DNA of 16,013 nt, taken from contig CALCQT010000020.1 of the NCBI GenBank assembly GCA_937894825.1, positions 1 through 16,013 on the forward strand. The letters are read 5' to 3'. Numbering within the stretch: position 1 is the stretch's first letter; the number at the start of each line of letters is the position of its first letter. The position numbers were made by a program, and so were the translations under genes. Below, one piece after another: positions 1 to 7,708 of the stretch. Source of the stretch: an uncultured Anaerolineaceae bacterium. Its GTDB lineage: Bacteria; Chloroflexota; Anaerolineae; Anaerolineales; Anaerolineaceae. The notes beneath the pieces were generated by a model. It worked only from the letters and a program-made list of their open reading frames with translations, was not told the origin of the DNA and did no database searches.

Positions 1-17
1 TTAATGTCATCTCGACT

Positions 18-55
18 CTCAGATAATCTCTTCGGTACCGAAGAGATTATCTGAG
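18..55. repeat. Perfect 38-bp palindrome
   Basis: The two 19-base arms are exact reverse complements with no spacer, centred on GGTACC between 36 and 37. The palindrome lies directly inside the left terminal repeat of the 5-235 element. There is no following T-run, so a simple terminator role is unlikely. Confidence 0.75.
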
Positions 56-192
56 GCGGAGAGACCCTCAAGCGCAATTAGCCTGTTATTTTCTCCAAAT
101 ATCAAAGCTTCCAAAGATCTCTGGAGAATTTTTGCAAATAACCTCATTCCGGAAAAATCCAGACCCATAATTCTGATAGAAGTTGTCTCCAC

Positions 193-222
193 CTCGAAAA
201 AGCGTTTGCACGCTTTTTCGAG
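193..222. repeat. Inverted repeat inside the right end of the 5-235 element
   Basis: A 13-bp perfect stem (193-205 with 210-222) closes a 4-base loop. Its right arm overlaps the first bases of the right terminal repeat. It mirrors the palindrome at the other end, so the element has hairpins at both ends. Confidence 0.65.
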
Positions 223-312
223 AGTCGACATGACAAAATAGCGGATTATTTATCAATTGCCGACAATGCTTCAATTTGAAATCCGAATCATCACTTACAG
301 ACAACATTCAGT

Positions 313-330
313 TTGTAATATTTTTCACAA
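313..330. promoter_or_regulatory. Probable Rex (redox-sensing repressor) operator
   Basis: TTGTAATATTTTTCACAA fits the 18-bp Rex consensus TTGTGA-N6-TCACAA with one mismatch. It ends 7 bases before the -35 box of the adhE promoter. Rex senses the NADH/NAD+ ratio and is a known repressor of fermentative alcohol dehydrogenases in several phyla. The rex gene is not in the window, so the regulator is inferred. Confidence 0.65.
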
Positions 331-337
331 TAAGCCA

Positions 338-365
338 TTGACACCACGAAAAATCCATTTATAAA
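338..365 (+). promoter_or_regulatory. Sigma-70-type promoter of adhE
   Basis: TTGACA (338-343) and TATAAA (360-365) are separated by 16 bases. Both are at or one base from consensus. Transcription would start near 372, giving a leader of about 78 bases before the adhE ATG at 450. Confidence 0.7.
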
Positions 366-366
366 T

Positions 367-384
367 AAGTGAAATTTGTAACAA
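367..384. promoter_or_regulatory. Second, weaker Rex-like site over the adhE transcription start
   Basis: AAGTGA-N6-TAACAA matches 9 of the 12 specified positions of TTGTGA-N6-TCACAA. It begins 1 base after the -10 box and would cover the start site. With the site at 313-330 it brackets the promoter, which fits repression by two dimers, but the match alone is weak. Confidence 0.35.
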
Positions 385-394
385 ACCACCGTTT

Positions 395-419
395 CGGGCA
401 TATTTCTCTTTTGAGCCCG
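395..419 (+). promoter_or_regulatory. Small hairpin in the adhE leader
   Basis: CGGGC (395-399) pairs with GCCCG (415-419) around a 15-base loop in the untranslated leader, 20 bases before the ribosome site. It is short and could be chance; no T-run follows it. Confidence 0.25.
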
Positions 420-439
420 GATCAATAATCATTTCTTAT

Positions 440-444
440 GGAGG
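440..444 (+). promoter_or_regulatory. Ribosome binding site that fixes the adhE start
   Basis: GGAGG lies 5 bases before the ATG at 450. An in-frame ATG at 438 sits upstream of and overlapping this site, so it cannot use it. Translation therefore most likely starts at 450. Confidence 0.8.
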
Positions 445-449
445 AATGG

Positions 450-3043
450 ATGAAGGAACAAAACAAAACAGTTCCGGAAAAAAATGAGATTAATCGTACG
501 ATCGACGATCTGGTAAGCCGTGCTGAAACTGCGCTCAGTGACTTTATGAGCATGGACCAGCAGAAAGTCGATGAAATTGTATATGCCATGACATTGGCCG
601 GGTTAAGCAACCATTTTCCGCTCGCAAAGATGGCTTATGAAGAAACCGGACGCGGGATCATTGAAGACAAAGATATCAAAAACATCTTTGCCACCGAATA
701 TATCTGGCACTCGATCAAGAAACAGAAGACGGTCGGCGTGGTCGAAGAAAATGAACTGGAAGGGTACATTGAAGTTGCCGAACCGGTCGGCGTCGTAGCC
801 GGCGTCACACCGGTGACCAACCCGACCTCGACCACCATGTTTAAGAGCCTGATCTGTATCAAAACCCGCAACCCGATCATCTTCGGATTCCACCCCTCCG
901 CGCAGAAAAGCTCGGTAGAGGCCGCCCGAATCCTGAAAGAAGCTGCGATTAAACATGGCGCGCCGGAACACTGCATTCAGTGGATCGAAACGCCTTCAGT
1001 CGAAGCAACCGAGCTGCTTATGAATCACCCCGGCGTTTCGCTGATTCTGGCCACCGGCGGCAGCGGCATGGTCCGGGCAGCCTACAGCGCCGGGAAACCA
1101 GCGCTCGGCGTTGGCCCCGGAAATGTGCCCTGCTACATCAACAAAAACGTCAATGTCAACCGGGCCTGCACGGATCTGATTATCTCAAAAACTTTCGATA
1201 ACGGCATGATTTGCGCATCAGAACAGGCCGTTATCGTCGATCAGGAGATTCAGGAACAATTTGAATCCTTCATGAAGGCCAACAATTGTTATTTTCTGAA
1301 TGCGGAAGAGACCGAAAAAGTCTCCAATTATGTGATTCTGCCTGAAAAAATGGCCGTTAATGCCGCGGCTGTCGGACATCCGGCGGCAGAAATCGCACAG
1401 AAATCCGGCATATCCGTCCCGGAAGGCACAAAAATTCTGCTCGCAAAGCTTCCCGAACCTTCGCGCGAATATCCACTGTCATTTGAGAAATTATCGCCGG
1501 TATTGGCTTACTTTGTTTGTGAAAATGAAGCCGAAGGATTCCGCTTCGCAAAGAAAATGCTGGACCTGGGTGGTCTCGGACATTCCGCTGTGATTCACAG
1601 TGACGACACCGACCTCACGGTTCGCTATGGACATGAAATGAAGGTCGGCCGCATCATCGTCAACTCCCCCTCCTCACAGGGCGCAATTGGTGACATTTAC
1701 AACACCAATACACCATCTTTGACATTGGGTTGCGGTTCTTATGGCAGAAACTCGACCACCGCGAATGTCTCAACGGTCAACCTGATCAACAAAAAACGAA
1801 TCGCCAAGAGGAGAGTCAATATGCAGTGGTTCAAAATTCCACCGAAAATTTATTTTGAAAACGGATCCATCCAATACCTGGAAAAGATGCCCAATATCTC
1901 CCGCGCATTCATCGTGACGGATCCCGGCATTCTTAAATTAGGCTATATTGAGAAGGCCATCTATTATCTGCAAAAGCGTCCGCAGCATGTCCAGTTTGAG
2001 ATCTTTTCGGAAGTGGAGTCAGACCCCTCTGTCGAAACAATCGAACGTGGTGTTCAGGCCATGCAGCGGTTCCAACCGGACGTAATCATTGCGTTGGGCG
2101 GCGGTTCCGCCATTGACGCGGCAAAGGGCATGTGGCTCTTCTATGAAAATCCGGAGACCAGCTTTGACGGTCTGCGTCTGAAATTTATGGATATACGCAA
2201 AAGAGCTTTTCATTTCCCCAACCTGGGGAAAAAAGCCCAACTGGTTGCGATCCCAACAACCAGCGGAACCGGCTCTGAAGTCACCTCATTCTCCGTCATC
2301 ACCGACAAGAAGAACGGCAATATCAAATATCCGTTAGCGGACTATGAACTGACGCCGGATGTGGCCATCATTGACCCGCAATTCGTGGCGACCATGCCGA
2401 AAACAATCACAGCGGACACCGGGCTGGACGTGCTCACCCATGCAATCGAATCGTATGTCTCTGTCCTGGCATCGGATTACACAGATGGTCTGGCGCTGAA
2501 AGCAATCGAAATGGTATTCAATTATCTGCCGCGCAGTTGGGAAGACCCCACAGATACTATTGCCCGGGAAAAGATGCATAACGCGTCCTGTATCGCCGGG
2601 ATGGCTTTCACCAACGCCTTCCTGGGCATCAACCACTCACTGGCGCACAAGCTGGGCGGCGAATTCCATATTGCGCACGGCCGCGCTAACGCCATCCTGC
2701 TCCCACATGTGATCCACTACAATTCGCAGCCGCCGACAAAATTCACCACGTTCCCGAAATACGCGGAATTCATTGCCGACGAGAAATACGCTCAAATCTC
2801 GCGGTTTATGGGTTTTGGCGGCAGCACCCAGGAGGAGCAGGTCGCAAACCTGGTCCGGGAAGTCCGCAATCTGATCCAGCGCGTCAACATCCCGATGACC
2901 ATCCAGGCGTGCGGCATTGAGGAAGCAGCCTTCCTCCGATGTCCGAGCGCGCATTTGAGGATCAGTGCACCAATTCCAATCCGCGCTATCCGTTGATTTC
3001 GGAGCTGGAAGGTCTGTACAAAAAAGCATATTATGGTGATTGA
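450..3043 (+). CDS. adhE: Bifunctional acetaldehyde-CoA/alcohol dehydrogenase AdhE, frameshifted near its end
   Basis: AdhE reduces acetyl-CoA to acetaldehyde and then ethanol with two NADH, regenerating NAD+ in fermentation; it forms cytosolic filaments (spirosomes). The N-terminal aldehyde dehydrogenase half (about 1-440) has catalytic Cys255 in the 'GMICASEQ' motif. A linker leads to the iron-dependent alcohol dehydrogenase half, with the GGGSAID nucleotide motif from residue 550 and iron ligands Asp660, His664, His729 and His743, spaced much as in E. coli AdhE. The continuous frame stops at 2996 with an unrelated tail. The expected family ending (AFEDQCTNSNPRYPLISEL...KKAYYGD) lies in another frame and stops at 3041-3043. 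The break is near 2935-2939. Compared with relatives, about 13 bases seem missing there. Either the gene is damaged or the sequence has an error. Family and function are certain; the intactness of the product is not. Confidence 0.93.
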
Positions 3044-3084
3044 GCCGGATAGCCAATAGTAATTGGAGTGTCAATAAATGGCAA

Positions 3085-3115
3085 AGGCTCTGTTTTCATT
3101 CAGAAAACAGAGCCT
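3085..3115. terminator. Hairpin between the convergent adhE and pyrG ends
   Basis: A 13-bp perfect stem (3085-3097 with 3103-3115) closes a 5-base loop. It lies 42 bases after the adhE stop and 23 bases after the pyrG stop on the other strand. Neither side has a long T-run (only TT after the stem on the minus strand), so it is a weak bidirectional terminator or 3' end stabiliser. Confidence 0.5.
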
Positions 3116-3137
3116 CATTATCAAAAATTCCAGTTCG

Positions 3138-4745
3138 TTAGTTTTCCTGTTTTTCCAACGCGGCACGGATAAATCCGAGGAAAAGCGGATGCGCCCGATT
3201 CGGACGGCTCTTGAACTCCGGATGAAATTGCACGCCGACATAAAAATCATTGCCGGGGATTTCAATCGTTTCGACGATTTCACCGTTCGGCGAAGTCCCG
3301 CTGATGACCATCCCATTTTTTTCAACAAGTTCCCGATAAACATTGTTAAACTCATACCGGTGGCGGTGTCGTTCGGTAATGATCTCCGATTTATAACACT
3401 GGGCCATTTTGGTATCTTTAACGATCCGGCAAGGATAACTGCCGAGGCGCATCGTCCCGCCTTTCGGGATCTCGTTATTCTGATCCGGCATGAAATCAAT
3501 CACCAGATGTTCCGCATCCTCATCAAATTCTTTCGAATTCGCACCGGCCAAGCCGCACGCGTGCTGAGCAAATTCAATCACCCCAATCTGCATCCCAAGG
3601 CATAATCCCAAATAAGGAACATTATGCTCACGCGCAAATTGAGCCGCCAGCAATTTCCCTTCCACGCCACGGACGCCAAACCCGCCGGGGATCAACACCC
3701 CCGCACATGCTGAAAGCAGTGCTTCAACATTCGACGGATCAACAAATTCGGAGTCCACCCAGTTAATTTCGATTTCCGCGCCCAGCTCATAACCGGCATG
3801 ATAAAGCGCTTCGGTCACTGACAGGTAAGCGTCATGAAGTTTAATATATTTCCCAACCAGCGCAATTTTCACCGTTTTGTCCCGGCCTTCGATACGCTGG
3901 ATCATTTTCTTCCAGTCTTCTAAATCCGGCTTCGGCGTATTCAGACCCAGTTCCCGGCAAACAATTTCCGAAAAATGATTCTTTTCGAGCAGCAACGGCG
4001 CTTTATACAGAACCGGAATGGTCTGATTTTCAATCACGCAATCTTCTTTTACATTACAGAAAAGGGAGATTTTTTGCCGGATCGAAGGTTCAATCGGCCG
4101 GTCACAGCGTAACACAATGATTTTTGGGTTGATCCCCATCGACTGCAATTCTTTCACCGAATGCTGCGTCGGCTTGGATTTTTGCTCCCCGGAGCTTTCC
4201 AGATATGGAACCAAGGTAACGTGGATCACCAGGCAGTTTTCCGGACCGGCTTCCAGTGCGACCTGGCGGATTGCTTCAAGGAATGGCTGACACTCGATAT
4301 CACCGGTCGTACCGCCGACTTCAGTGATGACCACATCCGCGTTCGATTTTTTCCCAACCGCATAAATAAAAGATTTAATCTCGTTCGTAATATGGGGGAT
4401 AACCTGAACTGTTTCACCCAGATATTCGCCGTTTCGCTCTTTGTTCAATACATTCCAATATACTTTTCCGGCTGTCAGGTTAGAGAACTTATTCAAATTC
4501 TCATCAATAAACCGCTCGTAATGGCCCAGGTCAAGGTCTGTTTCAGCACCATCCTCCGTAACAAAAACCTCACCATGTTGAAACGGGCTCATGGTACCAG
4601 GATCCACATTGATATAAGGATCCAGCTTCTGCGCCGCAACTCTTAATCCACGCGCCTTTAAAAGCCGACCCAAAGATGCTGCCGTAATGCCTTTTCCGAT
4701 CCCGGACACAACACCACCCGTAACAAAAATATATTTTTTTGCCAT
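3138..4745 (-). CDS. pyrG: CTP synthase
   Basis: This enzyme makes CTP from UTP, ATP and glutamine, the last step of pyrimidine nucleotide synthesis, in the cytosol. The 535-residue length is normal for the family. The N-terminal synthetase domain opens with [16 protein letters not shown], an ATP-binding loop, followed by the conserved [21 protein letters not shown] segment. The class I glutamine amidotransferase domain has the oxyanion region GGFGVRG, nucleophile Cys382 in GLCLGMQ, and His508/Glu510 in QFHPE. ATG 4745 is preceded by GGGAG at a 10-base spacing. The gene is monocistronic: it diverges from the thioesterase gene and converges on adhE. No attenuator was seen in its 54-base leader. 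Confidence 0.98.
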   Translation of the reverse strand: MAKKYIFVTGGVVSGIGKGITAASLGRLLKARGLRVAAQKLDPYINVDPGTMSPFQHGEVFVTEDGAETDLDLGHYERFIDENLNKFSNLTAGKVYWNVLNKERNGEYLGETVQVIPHITNEIKSFIYAVGKKSNADVVITEVGGTTGDIECQPFLEAIRQVALEAGPENCLVIHVTLVPYLESSGEQKSKPTQHSVKELQSMGINPKIIVLRCDRPIEPSIRQKISLFCNVKEDCVIENQTIPVLYKAPLLLEKNHFSEIVCRELGLNTPKPDLEDWKKMIQRIEGRDKTVKIALVGKYIKLHDAYLSVTEALYHAGYELGAEIEINWVDSEFVDPSNVEALLSACAGVLIPGGFGVRGVEGKLLAAQFAREHNVPYLGLCLGMQIGVIEFAQHACGLAGANSKEFDEDAEHLVIDFMPDQNNEIPKGGTMRLGSYPCRIVKDTKMAQCYKSEIITERHRHRYEFNNVYRELVEKNGMVISGTSPNGEIVETIEIPGNDFYVGVQFHPEFKSRPNRAHPLFLGFIRAALEKQEN

Positions 4746-4805
4746 TAAACGTTTTCTCCCAAATTCAGCTGCATAAGCAGATCATGAAGTTAATTGTTTC
4801 TTTGA

Positions 4806-4835
4806 ATTATACATCCATCCCTGACAACCGTTCAA
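4806..4835 (-). promoter_or_regulatory. Promoter of pyrG
   Basis: On the minus strand TTGAAC (4835 to 4830) and TATAAT (4811 to 4806) are separated by 18 bases. The -10 is perfect. Transcription would start near 4799, about 54 bases before the pyrG ATG. Confidence 0.6.
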
Positions 4836-4903
4836 TTTTCGATGATAAAACCGATAAGCTGTCCGAATATGGACGCCCATAAGTTTCCATCCGGAATATC
4901 CTT

Positions 4904-4909
4904 TATAAT
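4904..4909 (+). promoter_or_regulatory. Probable -10 box of the thioesterase gene
   Basis: A perfect TATAAT stands 75 bases before the ATG at 4985. No good -35 box is visible at 16-18 bases upstream, so an activator or a weak promoter is possible. Confidence 0.4.
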
Positions 4910-4940
4910 AGAATACGGTAATCGTTTGCAATCACATGAA

Positions 4941-4955
4941 GTGAGATATTCTCAC
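4941..4955. promoter_or_regulatory. Short dyad in the thioesterase leader
   Basis: GTGAGA and TCTCAC are exact inverted repeats separated by TAT. The dyad lies downstream of the -10 box and 18 bases before the ribosome site. It could be an operator for a small repressor; the regulator is unknown. Confidence 0.35.
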
Positions 4956-4984
4956 AATACAATTCTATTTCCGGAGCAGAGACT

Positions 4985-5374
4985 ATGGAACTGACTACAG
5001 GAATCAAGGGTCACCGAACAGAAGTGGTAACGGAAGACAAAACCGCCGCGGCTCGCGGCAGCGGCGCACTGGAAGTTTATGGAACACCATCCATGGTTGC
5101 TTTTATGGAAGAAACCGCACGGAAAAGCGTCGAGGCGGGGTTAGCCCCCGGCTTAACGACAGTCGGCACCGCGTTAAACATTCAGCATCTTGCGGCTACA
5201 CCGATCGGATTGACCGTGACCTGTGAGAGCGAGTTGATCGAAATCGACCGGAAACGCCTGGTTTTCAAGCTGACCGTCAGCGACAAAGACGGACTGATCG
5301 GCAGCGGTACCCACGAACGCTTTATCGTGGACAGCGAGAAGTTTCTGGCAAAAACCAATGCAAAAAAATCATAG
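4985..5374 (+). CDS. FlK-type hotdog-fold thioesterase
   Basis: A 129-residue single-domain hotdog protein of the FlK-like thioesterase group (COG5496 type), expected to hydrolyse a short acyl-CoA in the cytosol. The fluoroacetyl-CoA thioesterase FlK uses Thr42, Glu50 and His76. Here Thr34 (YGTPSM), Glu42 (AFMEET) and His68 (NIQHLA) have the same spacings of 8 and 26, so the catalytic set appears intact. The start is ATG 4985 with GGAG 8 bases before it. It is transcribed divergently from pyrG, and 96 bases separate it from the next permease gene. The physiological substrate is unknown; most relatives are in organisms that never meet fluoroacetate, so the name FlK describes the fold only. Confidence 0.85.
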   Translation: MELTTGIKGHRTEVVTEDKTAAARGSGALEVYGTPSMVAFMEETARKSVEAGLAPGLTTVGTALNIQHLAATPIGLTVTCESELIEIDRKRLVFKLTVSDKDGLIGSGTHERFIVDSEKFLAKTNAKKS

Positions 5375-5404
5375 CGCCGCAGGATTTACATTCCCGATAC
5401 ATTT

Positions 5405-5430
5405 CGTAAATGTTTTCATAAACATATACG
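5405..5430. promoter_or_regulatory. 26-bp dyad before the permease gene, probable operator
   Basis: Eleven-base arms (5405-5415 and 5420-5430) match at 10 of 11 positions around the centre TCAT. The core is ATGTTT-TCAT-AAACAT. It lies 40 bases upstream of the ATG at 5471, in the gap after the thioesterase gene, and has no T-run, so it looks like a binding site for a dimeric regulator, possibly sensing the transported sugar. No regulator gene is nearby. Confidence 0.5.
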
Positions 5431-5470
5431 GGTATCATCAAACAGGTTGGAGTCGCGTAAAAAGATCGTT

Positions 5471-6301
5471 ATGAGTAAAAAAAGGAATTGGTTAAAAATC
5501 CTTCTGATCGGAATCCTGTTGATCTGGACATTGTTCCCGATTTACTGGATGATTTCACTTTCAATTCGTAACTCCGCGGAAGTACAATCCCGCCTGCCGC
5601 TCCTTCCACAATCTTTCTCACTGGAACACTTCAGAAAATTGTTCGCGGAGAAAGAATTCGGCAGAGCGTTGCTCAACAGCGTCCAGGTCACATTCATTTC
5701 GCTGGCTGTCGCGCTTGCGTTCGGATTGGCTATGGCGTATGTACAATCCCGCAGGCGGCTGCAGATCCCGGGATCAAACGCTTCGTTGTTCTGGATCCTG
5801 TTGGTCAGAATTCTGCCGCCGATCGCCTTTGCCATTCCGCTCTATTTCATCATGACCCGGCTGCAACTGATCCGGACCAAAATTCCGATCATCTCGGCGC
5901 ATGTGATGATCAACATCCCGTTTATCGTCTGGTTCATGATTACTTATTTCAAAAACTCCCCGGAAGAGATGGAGGACAGCGCGCGCATTGACGGCGCTTC
6001 CGAATGGCAGTTACTGCTGAAGATCATCCTGCCGTTGGTTTCCCCCGGGATCGCCTCCGTCGCCATTCTGGCCTTTATGACATCGTGGAATGAATATTTG
6101 TACGGTGTGATTTTTGTGCAAAGCCCGCAAAACTACACCATCCCCCTGGTACTTGCGACGCTGAATTCAGAGCAGGAACTGACGGAATACGGCTTGATCG
6201 CTGCCGGCGGCGTGTTATCGCTGATCCCGATTTTGTTATTTGTCGTATTTGCGCAAAATTATCTGATTAAAGGGCTGTCGAGCGGGGCTGTCAAAGAATG
6301 A
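5471..6301 (+). CDS. Carbohydrate ABC transporter permease, MalG-like (CUT1)
   Basis: One of two inner-membrane subunits of a binding-protein-dependent sugar importer. About six membrane segments are visible, beginning with the one near residues 7-28. The EAA loop that docks with the ATPase is EEMEDSARIDGASEWQLLL, with the typical ARIDGA core. The C-terminus (AQNYLIKGLSSGAVKE) is of the MalG kind. The 276-residue length is typical. ATG 5471 was chosen because the upstream TTG at 5447 has a poorly spaced ribosome site, but no good site precedes 5471 either. It is followed by the binding protein and the MalF-like partner, all on one strand. No ATPase gene is in the window. The sugar is unknown. 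Confidence 0.92.
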   Translation: MSKKRNWLKILLIGILLIWTLFPIYWMISLSIRNSAEVQSRLPLLPQSFSLEHFRKLFAEKEFGRALLNSVQVTFISLAVALAFGLAMAYVQSRRRLQIPGSNASLFWILLVRILPPIAFAIPLYFIMTRLQLIRTKIPIISAHVMINIPFIVWFMITYFKNSPEEMEDSARIDGASEWQLLLKIILPLVSPGIASVAILAFMTSWNEYLYGVIFVQSPQNYTIPLVLATLNSEQELTEYGLIAAGGVLSLIPILLFVVFAQNYLIKGLSSGAVKE

Positions 6302-6343
6302 TTTTCTTTCGTTGTGGAAAAAATCGCTCCATCATTTATAAGG

Positions 6344-6368
6344 AAAGAGTTGCTTCGGTACTCTTTTT
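6344..6368 (+). terminator. Weak terminator or attenuator between permease and binding protein
   Basis: AAAGAGT (6344-6350) pairs with ACTCTTT (6360-6366) around a 9-base loop, followed by further T residues. The stem is short and AT-rich, so it would be leaky. It lies in the 104-base gap before the binding-protein gene. A possible TATAAG -10 box at 6337-6342 could give that gene its own start. Confidence 0.4.
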
Positions 6369-6405
6369 GGGAATCAATTCGTTTGACGTTTTTTGAAAGG
6401 GAAAA

Positions 6406-7617
6406 ATGAAAAAGTCCGTTGTTTTATCGTTGTTACTTCTGTTTGTATTTGTTTTAGCGCCGGTTTCCGCGCAGGAACCGACCACATTGACCATCGCCGC
6501 CCGTGGCGGTTCCCATGTTGACGCCATGAATGCGGTGAAAGCCGAATTTGAAGCTGCCAACAACGTGAAAATTGAAATTTTGGGCTTGGAAGCTGCCGAC
6601 CTGAAACAGAAAATCGGTTTGGATTCTCTGAACGCCACCGGCGAACTGGACCTGTTCATGATTGACGATCCCTGGATGCCGGAATTTGCCGAAAATGAGC
6701 TGATGGCCAACCTGACCGAACTGGGTTACGTTGAAGACGAAGATTTTCTCGCCGCGTCCCGCGCCATCGGCAAGGAACCTTATGGCGAAGGTGATGTCTA
6801 TGCGCTGCCTTTCTCCGGCAACGTGATGCTCTTCTTCTACAACAAAGCGCTCTTTGACGCGAAATCGCTGGAAGTTCCTACCGACTGGGCCACCGTCCTC
6901 GAAATCGCCAAAGAATTCACTGCCGATGGAACCATCGGTTACGTGATCCGCGGCCAACAGGGCAACCCGATCGTCAGCGATTTCCTGCCGATCCTGTGGG
7001 CCTTCGGCGGTGACGTTTTCGATGCTGACTGGAATGTCACCATCAACTCTGAAGAAGCCAAAGCCGCGCTGGAACTCTACATTGAACTGCTCAACAACGG
7101 CGCGAACTACGAAAAGAACGATATCGTCGCAGCTGTCTCCGACGGTAACGCTGCCATGTCCCTCGGCTGGCCTTCCTGGTACATCTCCGGTGAAACCGCC
7201 AACGCCGCCTACGCTCCGATCCCGGGCAAACGCGATGCGGATGCCGAAGTCAATGGTTCCGGTATGATCGGCAACTGGATGATGGCCGTCACCGCCAATT
7301 CCGCCAACAAAGAACTGGCACTGGAATTCCTGAAGTTCGTCACCTCTGCCGAAAGCCAGAAGATCGGCGCCGAAGTTGGTGGTGTTCCGACCCGCGCCAG
7401 CGTCCTGAGCGATCCGGAACTGGTCGCCAAATATGCCTATTTCCCGACCCTGATGGACGGAACCAACAACTCCGTCGTCCGCCCGCGCACCGCGCTGTGG
7501 TCGAACGTTGAAACCGCTCTGGGTGCCGAGCTTTCCAGCGCCATCTCCGGCGTCAAAACTGTCGAACAGGCTCTGACCGACGCAACCACCGCCATTGAAG
7601 CGGCCATGGCCGAGTAA
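6406..7617 (+). CDS. Extracellular solute-binding protein, family 1 (sugar)
   Basis: This 403-residue protein captures substrate outside the membrane and delivers it to the two flanking permeases. A signal peptide is clear: MKKS, a hydrophobic stretch to residue 19, then VSA-Q with predicted signal peptidase I cleavage after Ala22. There is no lipobox cysteine, so it is predicted to be soluble rather than lipid-anchored. The rest has the two-lobe family 1 pattern: IAARGGSHVDAMNAVKAEF near the start, DLFMIDDPWMPEF in the first lobe, and GWPSWY and GGVPTR near the hinge and C-terminal lobe. AAAGGG stands 4-5 bases before the ATG. It lies between the two permease genes, which is not the usual order. 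Substrate specificity cannot be read from the sequence. Confidence 0.93.
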   Translation: MKKSVVLSLLLLFVFVLAPVSAQEPTTLTIAARGGSHVDAMNAVKAEFEAANNVKIEILGLEAADLKQKIGLDSLNATGELDLFMIDDPWMPEFAENELMANLTELGYVEDEDFLAASRAIGKEPYGEGDVYALPFSGNVMLFFYNKALFDAKSLEVPTDWATVLEIAKEFTADGTIGYVIRGQQGNPIVSDFLPILWAFGGDVFDADWNVTINSEEAKAALELYIELLNNGANYEKNDIVAAVSDGNAAMSLGWPSWYISGETANAAYAPIPGKRDADAEVNGSGMIGNWMMAVTANSANKELALEFLKFVTSAESQKIGAEVGGVPTRASVLSDPELVAKYAYFPTLMDGTNNSVVRPRTALWSNVETALGAELSSAISGVKTVEQALTDATTAIEAAMAE

Positions 7618-7637
7618 TTTTTAGTCTGATCCAATAA

Positions 7638-7700
7638 GAATTGGAGATTTATTTGTTTTCGCTAAGCGAAAACAAATAAATCTCCAATTCCCCTTTTTTT
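7638..7700 (+). terminator. Very long hairpin with T-run between binding protein and MalF-like permease
   Basis: A perfect 26-bp inverted repeat (7638-7663 with 7665-7690) has one central base and is followed by CCC and seven T. It lies 20 bases after the binding-protein stop. Such a structure can terminate most transcripts and protect the upstream mRNA end, raising binding protein over permease. It could also belong to the window's intergenic palindrome set. Confidence 0.7.
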
Positions 7701-7704
7701 GAGG
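7701..7704 (+). promoter_or_regulatory. Ribosome binding site supporting a TTG start
   Basis: GAGG directly follows the T-run and lies 4 bases before the TTG at 7709. The first in-frame ATG is at 7739, too far from any ribosome site and inside the expected N-terminal segment. Confidence 0.55.
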
Positions 7705-7708
7705 TATT

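Larger units (their letters stand above)
5..235. repeat. Repeat-like element with terminal inverted repeats
   Basis: The ends are inverted repeats: TGTCATCTCGACTCTC at 5-20 and its reverse complement at 220-235 with one mismatch (15 of 16 pairs). Each end runs straight into its own hairpin (18-55 and 193-222). The same 16-mer, exact, forms the outer arms of the palindrome at 14045-14104, so it recurs in this genome. The interior has no convincing gene; the two short minus-strand frames across it have no recognisable domain and no good ribosome site. It could be a non-autonomous MITE-like element or two REP-type units in opposite orientation. No target-site duplication is certain because the left end touches the window edge. 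Confidence 0.5.

Noticed and set aside
19..307. Two short minus-strand frames in the left repeat region
   Set aside because: They run across hairpins and terminal repeats, and neither has a ribosome site or recognisable domain.
2930..2945. Programmed -1 frameshift in adhE
   Set aside because: No slippery heptamer or downstream stimulatory structure is evident, AdhE is not known for recoding, and the missing residues point to a deletion instead.
3078..3605. A 175-codon plus-strand frame over the end of pyrG
   Set aside because: It is antisense to a conserved pyrG region and shows no family pattern. Its first codons run through the convergent terminator hairpin.
5447..5470. TTG 5447 as the MalG-like permease start
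   Set aside because: The only purine-rich site is one or two bases away from it, and the added residues MESRKKIV are not typical. The evidence against it is not strong.
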